64,000 bases of DNA from an uncultured Bacteroidia bacterium (GTDB lineage Bacteria; Bacteroidota; Bacteroidia; Bacteroidales; UBA932), in the NCBI GenBank assembly GCA_902768665.1, contig CACXMA010000001.1, positions 62,001-126,000 on the forward strand, given 5' to 3'. Positions within the stretch are counted from its first letter, which is position 1. Each line of letters begins with the position of its first letter. Positions 41,447 through 50,648 of the stretch are shown here, piece after piece. The position numbers and the translations under genes are program-made. The notes beneath the pieces were generated by a model. It worked only from the letters and a program-made list of their open reading frames with translations. It was not told the DNA's origin and did not search any database.

Positions 41447-44422
41447 ATGAAACGAATCCTTCTGGCCTTTGCCGCCCTCCTCGCCTCGGTCGCCGTCTTC
41501 GGACAGGCGTACACCGGCGGCGTCAAGGGTGAGGTCGTCAACCGCAACGGCCGGGTTGCCGTGGAAGGCGCCCGCCTGACCCTCTACCAGGGTGCGACCG
41601 AGCTGGCCACTGTCGTCACCGATGCGGAAGGCAACTTCCTGATTCCGGACCTTGCGGACGGAATGTACACCCTCGTTATCGACGCGCCGGATTTCCTGGA
41701 GACCCAGGTCCAGGTGACCGTCAATGACGGCTACGTCAAGAACATGTTCAAACTGTCCATTACCCCGACCGACCGCGTGACGGACGTGGATGCGGACAGT
41801 TTCTCCGAGTTCGACATGGATGACAGCGGTTACAACGACAACCCGACCATCCTCTTCGGCTCCAACGACGTGTTCAACAATATCGCCGGCTACAACTTCA
41901 GCGCCGTCCGTTTCCGCGCCCGCGGCTATGCCTCCGAGGCGCAGGACGTCTATCTGGCCGGTGTCAAACTCAACGATGCCGTCACGGGCTATGGTCCTTT
42001 CTCCCTCTGGAGCGGCCTCAACGAGGCGATGCGTTCGAAGGAGACCGTCAATGGCGCCGAGGTGTCCGACTTCGGCATCGGCGGCTACAACGGCCTCACG
42101 AACGTCTTCGGCACGGCGTCGAACGTCCGTACTGGCCTCCGCGGCAGCGTCATGACGAACAGCGCCCTCTACCGCCTCCGTCTCATGGCTTCCTATGCCA
42201 CGGGCGTGATGGACAACGGCTGGGCCTTCGCGGCGAACGTTTCCGCCCGTCTCGGCGGCAACGACTGGATCGACGGTGTCTATTACCGCAGCTTCGCCTA
42301 TTATCTGGCGGCCGACAAGATCATCAATCGCGAGCACAAGCTGGGCTTCGTCTTCTTTGCGACGCCCGGACAGCGCGGTGCGCAGATGGCTTCGACGCAG
42401 GAGGTCTACGACCTGATGGGCGACAATATGTACAACGCCAACTGGGGTTACCAGAACGGCAAGGTCCGCAACGCCCGCGTCCGCAAGACCAACGAGCCGA
42501 TCGCCTTGCTGAAGTATGACTACACCCCTTCGGACGAATTCAGCGCCTCGGCTACCGCCCTGTTCCGCTTCGGTAAGAACGGCTACACGGCCCTCGACTG
42601 GTTCAACGCGCAGGATCCCCGCCCGGACTACTACCGCAACCTTCCTTCTTACTTCTACAATCCCGACGAGGACTACAAGCGCCTCAACCGCGAAAAGGCG
42701 GCCGAGGCCTACATGGCCTGGAAAGGCCAGGACGCCGACATCGTCCACATGAACTGGGACCGCATCTACCAGGTCAACCAGCTGAGTGAGGGCGGCCGCG
42801 CCAAGTATGTCCTCCAGGAGCGCCGCACCGACCAGCGCGACTTCAACCTGGCCGGTTCGTTCAAATGGCGTCCCGCCACCGACCTCCTCGTCAACGGCGG
42901 CGCCAGTGTCCGCATCAACCGGACCGAGTACTATCAGGTCCTCGACGACCTGCTCGGCGGCACCTATTTCGTCGACACCGACAACTTCGCCGAACGGGAC
43001 TTCGCCTCCGAGCCGTGGAAGTACCAGAACGACCTCGACTATTGGATGAATAATGGCCAAGCCTCCCGCATCCTCAAGGAGGGCGACAAATACGGTTATG
43101 ACTTCTATGCCCATGTCCAGAATTATAACCTCTGGGCCAGCGGCAGGTATTCCCTCGGCAACCTGAGCGCCACGCTCGCCGGCCGCATCGGTTACAATAC
43201 TTTCTGGCGTGAGGGCCTGACCCGCAAGGGTCTGTTCCCGGGCCAGCCTGAGAATGCCGCCATGGCCGCCCGGTGGAACGAAATCGGCATCGAGCCGACG
43301 CAGGAGTCTTCCTACGGCAAGTCCGACGTCGCATCCTACCTGACCTATGCGGGCAAGCTCAACGTCAACTACGTGATCGGCGGCCACATGCGTGTCTACG
43401 CCAACGCCGGTTACTTCAACGACGCCCCGCACTTCAACCAGGCCTTCCTGAGCCTCCGCACCCGCAATACGATGGTCCAGGACCTCGAGAGCGTCAAGAC
43501 CTTCTCTTCCGACCTCAACTGGCAGTACGCCTCCCCGGGTATCAATATCCGCGCGACCGGCTACTATACGACCATCATGGACCAGTCCAAGGTGATGAGC
43601 GCCTATGACGACCTCCAGAACGCCTTCTCGAACTATGCGCTGAGCGGTATCGACGAGCGCCATTACGGCATCGAACTCGGCTTCAAGGTCCCGACCTATC
43701 TCGTCCCGGGCCTCAGCGTCCAGGGTGTCCTCGCCCTCGGTCGCGCCGAGTATACCTCCACGCCGACCATGACCCAGACCCTCGATAACAGCGCCAAGCC
43801 CGTCTCCTACAACGGCCAGACGGTCATCCCGGTCCGCTACTGGAAGGAAAGCCCCGTCTACAAGAAAGACGCGCTGGGCAACTACACCTCGAGGCTCGAC
43901 CACATGCAGCAGCACTATGTGCCTTCCACGCCGCAGGTGGCCGCGAGCATCGGTCTGTCCTGGAACTACAACTACTGGTTCGTCGATGCCGACCTCGAGT
44001 ACTTCGACGAGGCTTACCTCGACATGAATCCGCTCTACCGTACCGGCTATGCCGCCGCGGGTCCTGACGGCAAGATCTATGCGAACGCCGAAGAGGAGCT
44101 GACCGCCGCCGGCCGTGACACGGAGACCGTGCGCATCTCCACCAACGAGGTGGAAGCCATGGCTACGCAGGAGAAATTCGATCCCTGCTTCCTCCTCAAC
44201 CTCTCCATCGGCAAGTCCTTCTATATCCAGCGCAAGTACCAGCTCGGTTTCTCCTTCAACGCCAAGAACCTGCTCAACAACACGAACGTCAAGACCGGCG
44301 GTTACGAGCAGACCCGCATGGTGGACAACACCGCCAGCAAGAGCCGTTACTATCGCTTCGATGCGAAGTACTTCTATATGGCGGGTATGAACTATATGTT
44401 GAACATTTATTTCAGATTCTAA
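41447..44422 (+). CDS. TonB-dependent outer-membrane receptor
   Basis: A 991-residue receptor with a signal peptide (to AVFGQ), a carboxypeptidase-regulatory-like domain (about 22-105), a plug (RFRARGYASEAQDVYLAGVKLND) and a barrel ending MNYMLNIYFRF with the terminal Phe. No SusD follows; the partner is the DUF5689 lipoprotein three bases downstream. From its place among nuclease genes I infer uptake of nucleic-acid fragments or nucleotides. The sequence alone does not show this. Confidence 0.88.
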   Translation: MKRILLAFAALLASVAVFGQAYTGGVKGEVVNRNGRVAVEGARLTLYQGATELATVVTDAEGNFLIPDLADGMYTLVIDAPDFLETQVQVTVNDGYVKNMFKLSITPTDRVTDVDADSFSEFDMDDSGYNDNPTILFGSNDVFNNIAGYNFSAVRFRARGYASEAQDVYLAGVKLNDAVTGYGPFSLWSGLNEAMRSKETVNGAEVSDFGIGGYNGLTNVFGTASNVRTGLRGSVMTNSALYRLRLMASYATGVMDNGWAFAANVSARLGGNDWIDGVYYRSFAYYLAADKIINREHKLGFVFFATPGQRGAQMASTQEVYDLMGDNMYNANWGYQNGKVRNARVRKTNEPIALLKYDYTPSDEFSASATALFRFGKNGYTALDWFNAQDPRPDYYRNLPSYFYNPDEDYKRLNREKAAEAYMAWKGQDADIVHMNWDRIYQVNQLSEGGRAKYVLQERRTDQRDFNLAGSFKWRPATDLLVNGGASVRINRTEYYQVLDDLLGGTYFVDTDNFAERDFASEPWKYQNDLDYWMNNGQASRILKEGDKYGYDFYAHVQNYNLWASGRYSLGNLSATLAGRIGYNTFWREGLTRKGLFPGQPENAAMAARWNEIGIEPTQESSYGKSDVASYLTYAGKLNVNYVIGGHMRVYANAGYFNDAPHFNQAFLSLRTRNTMVQDLESVKTFSSDLNWQYASPGINIRATGYYTTIMDQSKVMSAYDDLQNAFSNYALSGIDERHYGIELGFKVPTYLVPGLSVQGVLALGRAEYTSTPTMTQTLDNSAKPVSYNGQTVIPVRYWKESPVYKKDALGNYTSRLDHMQQHYVPSTPQVAASIGLSWNYNYWFVDADLEYFDEAYLDMNPLYRTGYAAAGPDGKIYANAEEELTAAGRDTETVRISTNEVEAMATQEKFDPCFLLNLSIGKSFYIQRKYQLGFSFNAKNLLNNTNVKTGGYEQTRMVDNTASKSRYYRFDAKYFYMAGMNYMLNIYFRF

Positions 44423-44425
44423 GCT

Positions 44426-45658
44426 ATGAAAAAGGTATTCTTTACGCTTGCGACCCTTGTCGCCCTCGTTTCCTGCAAGGAACTGAAAGAAGAATGGCAG
44501 CCGGTGGTGACCTTTTCCTATGACGAGGCCCGTTTCGTCCCTGTCAACATGGATGATGAAGTCAATACCACCATTGCCGAGCTCAAGGCTCTGTATACCA
44601 ACCACGGCACTCCCGTGGTGATTGATACCGACAGGACCATCAAGGGACAGGTCGTCTCCTCCGACGAGGACGGCAATGTCTATCGTGAAATCTATATCCA
44701 GGACGCTACCGGCGGCATCTGCCTCAAGCTCGGCCGCAGCAGCTCCTATGACGATTACAAGATTGGCCAGGTCCTTTACGTCCGCTGCGAAGACCTCTGC
44801 ATCGGCGAGTATGGCTACAAGACCGGCAACTACGGCGGCTGCGGCCAGCTCCAGCTCGGCCTTCTCGGCGACGGCTGGCAGCCCTACCTCGACGGCGAGA
44901 CGACGGTTCAGCCCGAGTATGAAACCGCCTACATCGACCTGATGCCCATCGTCAAGAAGCACATCTTCCGGGGTGAAATCCTTCCCGAGAGTGAACGCAT
45001 TGCTACTGCTTCTCCTGCCGGAAGCGCGTTGTCCAGCGCCGACTTCAAGGACGGCATCACCAACAAAGAAGTCGGCCAGCTGACCCTCCTCAAGAATGTC
45101 CGCATCGGCAACCTCGACAACAAGTATGAAGTGTTCGCCCTCTTCTATCCGGACCCGAACCTCGACCACACCAAGAACGAGTCCTGGAACCGTATCTTCA
45201 TGTCCGACATCACGGCCGCCATCGGCAATCCCGCCCAGTATCCTTACGGCATCACGACCTGGGCGCTGACCAAGACCCGCACCGAGAAGCACATCGAAAA
45301 CGGGGACTGGGACGACGTCACGATGGGCGACGACGGACAGGACGAGAACGGCAACAAGTCCCTTGCGACCCGTTATGTGGATCCAGCGAAGTTCGGCTAT
45401 GAAGGTCTTTACAAGGATGTCTTCCTGGCCCACTCCTCTGCCCAGAGCGTGTCCCACTACTGTACTTATGACGGCGCTATCGTCCAGGTCCGCACCAGCG
45501 GCTATGCCCGTTTCGCCGATACGGAACTCCCCGAGGGCTTCCTGAAGGGCACGATGCAGCTGGATATGCTGGGCATCATGTCCCGTTACCAGGGCTCCGC
45601 CCAGTTCATCCTGCTCGACGCTTATAAGGCGGGCACGACCGACAGTGTCCTGAAATAA
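44426..45658 (+). CDS. DUF5689 surface lipoprotein
   Basis: A 410-residue lipoprotein (signal ending ALVSC). The DUF5689 region (about 45-280) starts with TIAELKALYTNHGTPVVIDT and contains an OB-fold-like core (IKGQVVSSDEDGNVYREIYIQDATGGICLKL). The family is typical of Bacteroidetes surface systems next to TonB receptors, and is probably a ligand-binding partner. It is the last gene of the operon, followed by a strong terminator at 45680-45707. Confidence 0.85.
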   Translation: MKKVFFTLATLVALVSCKELKEEWQPVVTFSYDEARFVPVNMDDEVNTTIAELKALYTNHGTPVVIDTDRTIKGQVVSSDEDGNVYREIYIQDATGGICLKLGRSSSYDDYKIGQVLYVRCEDLCIGEYGYKTGNYGGCGQLQLGLLGDGWQPYLDGETTVQPEYETAYIDLMPIVKKHIFRGEILPESERIATASPAGSALSSADFKDGITNKEVGQLTLLKNVRIGNLDNKYEVFALFYPDPNLDHTKNESWNRIFMSDITAAIGNPAQYPYGITTWALTKTRTEKHIENGDWDDVTMGDDGQDENGNKSLATRYVDPAKFGYEGLYKDVFLAHSSAQSVSHYCTYDGAIVQVRTSGYARFADTELPEGFLKGTMQLDMLGIMSRYQGSAQFILLDAYKAGTTDSVLK

Positions 45659-45679
45659 CGAGCCATCCTGATTCTATCA

Positions 45680-45707
45680 CCCCCGGCTCCGACCGGGGGT
45701 CTCTTTT
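45680..45707 (+). terminator. terminator of the nuclease operon
   Basis: CCCCCGG (45680-45686) pairs with CCGGGGG (45693-45699), loop CTCCGA, followed by TCTCTTTT. Confidence 0.85.
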
Positions 45708-45714
45708 GTCAAAA

Positions 45715-45744
45715 CCGTCATTCCACGGCTTGTCCGTGGAATCT
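45715..45744 (+). repeat. GTCAT..ATCT hairpin upstream of the M3 peptidase
   Basis: A consensus 30 nt copy (CCGTCATTCCACGG ... CCGTGGAATCT) in the gap between the terminator and the peptidase ATG at 45757. It is identical to the full copies in miaA and gldH. Confidence 0.85.
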
Positions 45745-45756
45745 ATTATAAACTCT

Positions 45757-47793
45757 ATGAACAAAGCCCTTTCCGCAGCCCTCTGCCTTACCCTTATGGT
45801 TGCCTGTACCCCTAAAACCGAACGTACCAATCCCTTCTTCGAGGATTGGGATACCCCTTACGGAACCGCTCCGTTCTCCAAGATTGAAATATCCGACTAT
45901 ATGCCCGCCTTCGAGGAAGGCATCGCGCAGCAGAAGGCCGACATCGAGGCGATTCTCGCCTGCGAGGAGGCGCCGACCTTCGAGAATACCGTCGCTGCTT
46001 ATGACCGTGCCGGAGCCCTGCTCGCCAAGGTAAGCGGCGTGTTCTTCAACCTCTCGGAATCCGACTCCACGCCCGAGATGCAGGCCATCGAGGAGGAGGT
46101 CACCCCGCTGCTGACGGCCGCCGAAGACGAGATCCTCATGAACGAGGACCTCTTCGCCCGCGTCAAGGCTGTCTACGAGAACATGGACGGCCTGACCCGC
46201 GAGCAGCAGATGGTCACGAAGAACCTCTACGAAGCCTTCCAGCGCAACGGTGTCGGTCTCGAGCCTGAGGCCAAGGCCCGTTTCGCCGAAATCAACAGCC
46301 GCCTGGCGACCCTTTCGCAGAAGTTCGGCCAGAACCTTCTCGCCGAGAACAATGCCTTCAAGGCCGAGATCGGCATCACCGTTTCGGAGTATCCGTCCTT
46401 CATGGCATCCTGCGAGGACCGGGCCCTTCGCGAGAAGGCCTTCAAGGCCTATTCCTCCCGGGGCAACAACGGCAATGAGAACGACAACAACGCCATCGTG
46501 CTCGAGACGCTGAAGCTCCGCGCCGAGCGCTCCAAACTCCTTGGATTCGACTCTTTCGCCGCCTATCAGCTCGACAACAAGATGGCCGGCAGCCCCGCCA
46601 CGGTCGATGCTTTCCTGGCGAAGATCATGGACGCTTCCATGGCGAAAGCCAAGGAGGAAATCGCCGATATGCAGCTTGTCATGAACGAGGACATTGCCTC
46701 AGGCCTCCTGCCCGCCGGTTCGAAGATCGAGCCCTGGGACTGGTTCTACTATGCCGAGAAGGTCCGCGCCCGCAAGTTCGCCCTCGACGAGAATCTCACC
46801 AAGCCGTATTTCCAGATCGATTCCGTCAAGAAGGGCCTCTTCTTTGCCGCCAACAAGCTCTATGGCATCCACGTTGAGGAAGCCCCCGATGTGGAGGTCT
46901 ATAATCCCGTCGCCAAGGCCTACAAGCTGACGGATGCCGACGGTTCCCTCATTGGTATCTTCTACTGCGACTATTTCTCTCGCGAGACCAAGCGCAGCGG
47001 CGCCTGGATGAACAATTTCCGCGACCAGTACGTCACCCCGGAAGGGGAGGATGTCCGCCCCGTCATCGTCAATGTTTGCAACTTCCCGCCGGCAACGGAC
47101 GAGATGCCCTCGCTGCTGACCGTCGACGAGGTCCAGACCGCTTTCCATGAGTTCGGCCACGCCCTGCACGGCTTCCTGACAAAATGCCACTACAAGAGTG
47201 TCAGCGGCACGTCCGTGACCCGCGACTTTGTGGAGATGTTCTCCCAGTTCAATGAGAACTGGGCCTTCCAGCCGGAGATTCTCGGTGTCTACGCACACCA
47301 TTACCAGACGGGTGAGACGATTCCCGCCGAGCTGGTGGAGAAGATCGGCAACTCGCTGAAGTTCAACCAGGGCTTCATGACCGGCGAACTCTGCGCCGCC
47401 TCCATCCTTGACATGAAGTGGCACGAGCTGACCCTGGAGCAGATGTCTGCCTTCCAGACTGCGCAGGATATCCGCGATTTCGAGACGAAGGTCTGCAAGG
47501 AGATGGGGCTGATCGACGAGATCATCCCGCGCTACAGGACGACCTATTTCAATCACATCATCGCCAGCGGCTACAGCGCCGGCTATTATGGCTATCTGTG
47601 GTCCGAGGTCCTCGATGTGGATGCCTTCGAGCGCTTCAAACGCGAAGGCCTCTTCAATCCGGAGGTTGCCATGCAGTTCCGCCGCACCTTCCTGGAGAAG
47701 GGCGGTTCCGAGGAGCCGATGGTTCTCTATCGTTCCTTCACCGGTGCCGACCCCAACCCGGACGCCCTCCTTCGCGCCCGCGGCCTGAAGTAA
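45757..47793 (+). CDS. dcp: M3-family zinc oligopeptidase (peptidyl-dipeptidase type), lipoprotein
   Basis: A 678-residue metallopeptidase with the zinc motif FHEFGHALHG and the third-ligand helix further on (FVEMFSQFNENWAF), as in Dcp/oligopeptidase A. The signal ends LMVAC, so it is a lipoprotein. The frame is open from 45706, but those codons come from a palindromic repeat; the ATG at 45757 starts the signal peptide. The Gfo/Idh gene follows four bases after its stop. Confidence 0.9.
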   Translation: MNKALSAALCLTLMVACTPKTERTNPFFEDWDTPYGTAPFSKIEISDYMPAFEEGIAQQKADIEAILACEEAPTFENTVAAYDRAGALLAKVSGVFFNLSESDSTPEMQAIEEEVTPLLTAAEDEILMNEDLFARVKAVYENMDGLTREQQMVTKNLYEAFQRNGVGLEPEAKARFAEINSRLATLSQKFGQNLLAENNAFKAEIGITVSEYPSFMASCEDRALREKAFKAYSSRGNNGNENDNNAIVLETLKLRAERSKLLGFDSFAAYQLDNKMAGSPATVDAFLAKIMDASMAKAKEEIADMQLVMNEDIASGLLPAGSKIEPWDWFYYAEKVRARKFALDENLTKPYFQIDSVKKGLFFAANKLYGIHVEEAPDVEVYNPVAKAYKLTDADGSLIGIFYCDYFSRETKRSGAWMNNFRDQYVTPEGEDVRPVIVNVCNFPPATDEMPSLLTVDEVQTAFHEFGHALHGFLTKCHYKSVSGTSVTRDFVEMFSQFNENWAFQPEILGVYAHHYQTGETIPAELVEKIGNSLKFNQGFMTGELCAASILDMKWHELTLEQMSAFQTAQDIRDFETKVCKEMGLIDEIIPRYRTTYFNHIIASGYSAGYYGYLWSEVLDVDAFERFKREGLFNPEVAMQFRRTFLEKGGSEEPMVLYRSFTGADPNPDALLRARGLK

Positions 47794-47797
47794 GAAT

Positions 47798-48988
47798 ATG
47801 AATATCGCCGTCATAGGAGCGGGAAACCGCGCCCGGAAATACCTCGGCTGTCTGCCTGAGGGAGTGCACGTACGTTGCTTGGTGGAACCGGATCCCCTCC
47901 GGCTCCGCCAGACCGCCGCGCGCTTCGGCGTTCCCGCCGACGGCTGCTTTTCCTCGCCGGATGCCTTCTTTGCTTCTGTCATCTCGAGCGCAGCCGAGAG
48001 ATCTGTAGACGCGGTCATCATCGCGGCGCCGGACCGGCTGCACGTGCCGCTGGCGCTGCAGTGCGTCGAGCGTGGGTGGCCGGTGCTGCTGGAGAAGCCG
48101 GCGGCCTCGACCGAGTCGGCCTACCGCTCCCTGCTGGCGGCTTCGGAGCGAAAGGGCGTGCCGGTAGCGCTGTGCCTCGAGATGCGTTTCCATCCTTATT
48201 TCCAGCGCATCAAGGAGTTGACGGCGACGCTCGGACAGCTACGGGAAATCGACCATACGGAGCATGTCGGCCCGGACCGGATGGCCCATACTTTCGTCCG
48301 CGGCCTGTGGTCCCGCCGGGCGGATGCGGGCCCCATTTTCCTGTCCAAGTGCTGCCACGATGCCGATTTCATCTTCTGGATTACCGGAGCTGCCCTCGAC
48401 GGCCCTGTCCGCAGCAAGGGAGCGCGCACGAAGTTCCGTGCTTCCGGCGCGCCGGAAGGGGCCGCCTATCGCTGTGTCAGTTGCCCGCTTGCGGCCACAT
48501 GCCGCTACAGCGCCGTATCGCTCTATCTCGAGAGAGGGGAGTGGATCGACGGTTTCGATGTCCCCGACGGAGAGTCGCTGGAGCAGGTCATCCGCCGCGA
48601 ACTCGCATCCGGCCGCTACGGCCGCTGCGTCTACCACTGCGACAACAACGTTTATGACACCCAGGAGGTGACGGCGACGCTGATGACATCGGCACCGATT
48701 GCCCTTCGCATGCATCTGGAAGGCACTTCCCTGGAGGAAGGACGCACAACGGTCATCCACGGCGAGGCCGGTACGCTCACCGCCGACGGAGGCCGCATCC
48801 GTGTGGAATATGCCGACGGCCGCGTTCTGGATGAGGATTACGCCCATCTCCGGAACCTTCCTCTCCACGCCGGTGCCGACGAGGCCCTCGTCCGCGACTT
48901 TTTCGCGGCCCTCTCCGCCGGCCGCCAGCCCTCCGCCACCCTCGTCAGCTCCTTCACGGCCCACCGCCTCTGTTTCCTTGCCGGATAA
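47798..48988 (+). CDS. Gfo/Idh/MocA-family oxidoreductase with cysteine cluster
   Basis: A 396-residue NAD(P)-dependent sugar dehydrogenase-like protein. The Rossmann start is IAVIGAGNRARKYLG, with LLEKPAAST carrying the catalytic Lys. Unusual Cys residues occur in LSKCCHDADFIFW and CVSCPLAATCRYSA, which could bind a metal or form disulfides. A palindromic repeat (47978-48004) adds VISSAAERS at the end of the third Rossmann unit, before AVIIAAP. The substrate is unknown. Confidence 0.87.
   Translation: MNIAVIGAGNRARKYLGCLPEGVHVRCLVEPDPLRLRQTAARFGVPADGCFSSPDAFFASVISSAAERSVDAVIIAAPDRLHVPLALQCVERGWPVLLEKPAASTESAYRSLLAASERKGVPVALCLEMRFHPYFQRIKELTATLGQLREIDHTEHVGPDRMAHTFVRGLWSRRADAGPIFLSKCCHDADFIFWITGAALDGPVRSKGARTKFRASGAPEGAAYRCVSCPLAATCRYSAVSLYLERGEWIDGFDVPDGESLEQVIRRELASGRYGRCVYHCDNNVYDTQEVTATLMTSAPIALRMHLEGTSLEEGRTTVIHGEAGTLTADGGRIRVEYADGRVLDEDYAHLRNLPLHAGADEALVRDFFAALSAGRQPSATLVSSFTAHRLCFLAG
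47978..48004 (+). repeat. GTCAT..ATCT hairpin inside the oxidoreductase gene
   Basis: GTCATCTCGAGCGCAG then CCGAGAGATCT, 27 nt. Compared with 36647-36673 both stem arms change together (ATTTC/GAAAT to ATCTC/GAGAT), a compensated substitution. It is in frame. Confidence 0.82.
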
Positions 48989-49017
48989 CGCACAACCAAT
49001 TTAAATCGTTATAAACC

Positions 49018-49455
49018 ATGAAAAAGTTAATCTCTCTCCTTTTCGCAGGTGTGCTCTTCTTTTCCTCCTGCGGTGGTTCCAATTCTTCAAAACCGACTCC
49101 TGCCGCAGACTATGCAGCTGCCTGCGAAGAGCTCCGGACTGCACTTACTGATGCCACTTCCGGTCGCGAGCGTATCGCTGAATGTGCGCAAAAGGTAGAT
49201 AAGATCGTTACCGACAATGCGGATTATGTCATGAACGACCATGATATGGATCTTGTGACCGAGGCCTTTGTCGAGACGTCAATTTCTTTGTATGAATATT
49301 TTTACAATCCGAACTTTGTCACCTGGATGTCAAAGGCCGGGCAGATTCGTGCCCTAAAGGGAAGGACGAAGGCTGAACTGCTTAAAATGCAGTCTTTTGG
49401 AGAAGTCAACGATTTGGACTTTACCAAGGTTTATAGCGATATTCTGGATAAATAA
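49018..49455 (+). CDS. small unknown lipoprotein
   Basis: A 145-residue protein with a lipoprotein signal (MKKLISLLFAGVLFFSSC), a Ser/Pro linker (GGSNSSKPTPAAD) and an all-helical mature part (about 30-140). I do not recognise a family. Composition is more AT-rich than the neighbours, and the downstream end abuts the RAYT2 repeat (49463). It may have come in with that unit or simply be a single-gene transcript; no promoter box is evident. Confidence 0.7.
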   Translation: MKKLISLLFAGVLFFSSCGGSNSSKPTPAADYAAACEELRTALTDATSGRERIAECAQKVDKIVTDNADYVMNDHDMDLVTEAFVETSISLYEYFYNPNFVTWMSKAGQIRALKGRTKAELLKMQSFGEVNDLDFTKVYSDILDK

Positions 49456-49462
49456 ACAAAGA

Positions 49463-49543
49463 CGGGCACGAAATCACGCGATTCCGTGCCCGTTTTGCAT
49501 TTTTCTCCTCATTCGGGCACGAAAACGGCGTTTTTCGTGCCCG
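49463..49543 (-). repeat. RAYT2-associated double hairpin, copy 1
   Basis: Two 30 nt hairpins, 49463-49492 (CGGGCACGAAATC ... CGTGCCCG) and 49514-49543 (CGGGCACGAAAAC ... TCGTGCCCG), share the CGGGCACGAA/TTCGTGCCCG stem (one pair unmatched in the first) and are separated by 21 bases. The element ends one base before the RAYT2 stop codon. The reverse complement of the other copy at 52023-52103 matches with only a few differences, including the spacer. Confidence 0.88.
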
Positions 49544-49544
49544 A

Positions 49545-50456
49545 TTATCTTGGGCGAGGAAACATAGCATCCACCTGGGCCAGCGGGAGACGCAAAACTT
49601 GAGCGATCTGTTTGGCATTTGAGCCCAGTTGTCGATGCATCTTTTTTGCAGCCTCCAGGCGCTGGTCCTGCTGCAGGACCTTTGTGGATTTCACTTGGAA
49701 CCAGCTACAGACAATGGAGAACACCTCATCATTGGGCAGTAGAATGCTTTCTCCCGTCATGCGGGCGATTTCAATATCCGCTTCCCCTTTTCGGAACAGA
49801 TAACTGAAGTATTGATTTGCCGAAACAAAGAATTGTTCGGTCCTTTCATAGTTAATGAAACTGTCGGGGAGAATCATTCCATCAAGTAATCTATATCGCG
49901 GCGAAAGAAATATATTGTGGGACCGGCAGAGAGCTCTTTTTTCTTTAACAGGCATGTTTTCAACAAGGATGCCTTTGGCAAAAAAGCGTCTGGAAGCATT
50001 GAACAGCAGGTATCCACCGGACCATGGATATCCGGTCGGAGTAGCATCCCGTGAAGCGACGTAAGGATTACGGGATATATAGGCAATGACATTCCGCAAC
50101 ATCTGCAGGTCATTGATCCATAACTCATGAAATCCCCAATCGGGCGGAAGAACATATCCCCGGCTCTTCTGATACTTTCGGAGAAGCGCGGTCAGATATT
50201 GGGAGAACCCCTTGATCTGTTCGACAGCACCTTCCACCAGAAGATGCAGGTGATTGTTCATGATGGCCATGTGCAGCAGATCCAGGCTGAACCTGGACAG
50301 AGCGATGGCAACCAGATTGTTCCCCCTCTTGAATTCCTCATCGTTTGCAAACATCAGGAAGTCCATACTGGGGGAGGTCAGCATGCAGAAATTGTCTCCC
50401 TCCGAGAATGCCTTGAGGCAATCGTTTTCACGATCATAGTAATTGATCTTGGACAT
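49545..50456 (-). CDS. REP-associated tyrosine transposase (RAYT2, Y1/HUH family)
   Basis: A 303-residue single-strand DNA transposase. MNNHLHLLVEG is the HUH metal site (about 66-76), RNVIAYISRNPYVASRDA with GYPWSGGY the RAYT catalytic-Tyr region (about 122-150), and the C-terminal segment (KKMHRQLGSNAKQIAQVLRLP) a helix-turn-helix. It has the same architecture as RAYT1 but is clearly divergent in sequence. It is AT-richer than the neighbours. Its 3' end abuts a double-hairpin repeat with an inverted second copy 2.5 kb away, the arrangement of a RAYT-REP unit. Confidence 0.87.
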   Translation of the reverse strand: MSKINYYDRENDCLKAFSEGDNFCMLTSPSMDFLMFANDEEFKRGNNLVAIALSRFSLDLLHMAIMNNHLHLLVEGAVEQIKGFSQYLTALLRKYQKSRGYVLPPDWGFHELWINDLQMLRNVIAYISRNPYVASRDATPTGYPWSGGYLLFNASRRFFAKGILVENMPVKEKRALCRSHNIFLSPRYRLLDGMILPDSFINYERTEQFFVSANQYFSYLFRKGEADIEIARMTGESILLPNDEVFSIVCSWFQVKSTKVLQQDQRLEAAKKMHRQLGSNAKQIAQVLRLPLAQVDAMFPRPR

Positions 50457-50648
50457 AACCTAAACTTTTTGCAAAGGAAAGAAGGATTATCCGTGTACCA
50501 AAAAAGTACACGGATAAAAGTTATAATAGCCCTTACAACGCCGTGGAAAGCCTCTTGTTGTCAGTTTCAGTCAATCTTTTTTACAAATTATTTTTGCGAT
50601 TCTCCCCTAAGAACGCTATTTTTACAAGACACGAAACCACATACAACC

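Noticed and set aside
41411..45457. 1348-codon minus-strand frame opposite the TonB receptor and DUF5689 gene
   Set aside because: Antisense mirror of well-supported genes; no motif, and it crosses gene boundaries and the intergenic gap.
50127..50648. N-terminal extension of the M20 dipeptidase by 174 codons
   Set aside because: It is antisense to RAYT2 and passes through the divergent promoter region; family length fits the ATG at 50649.
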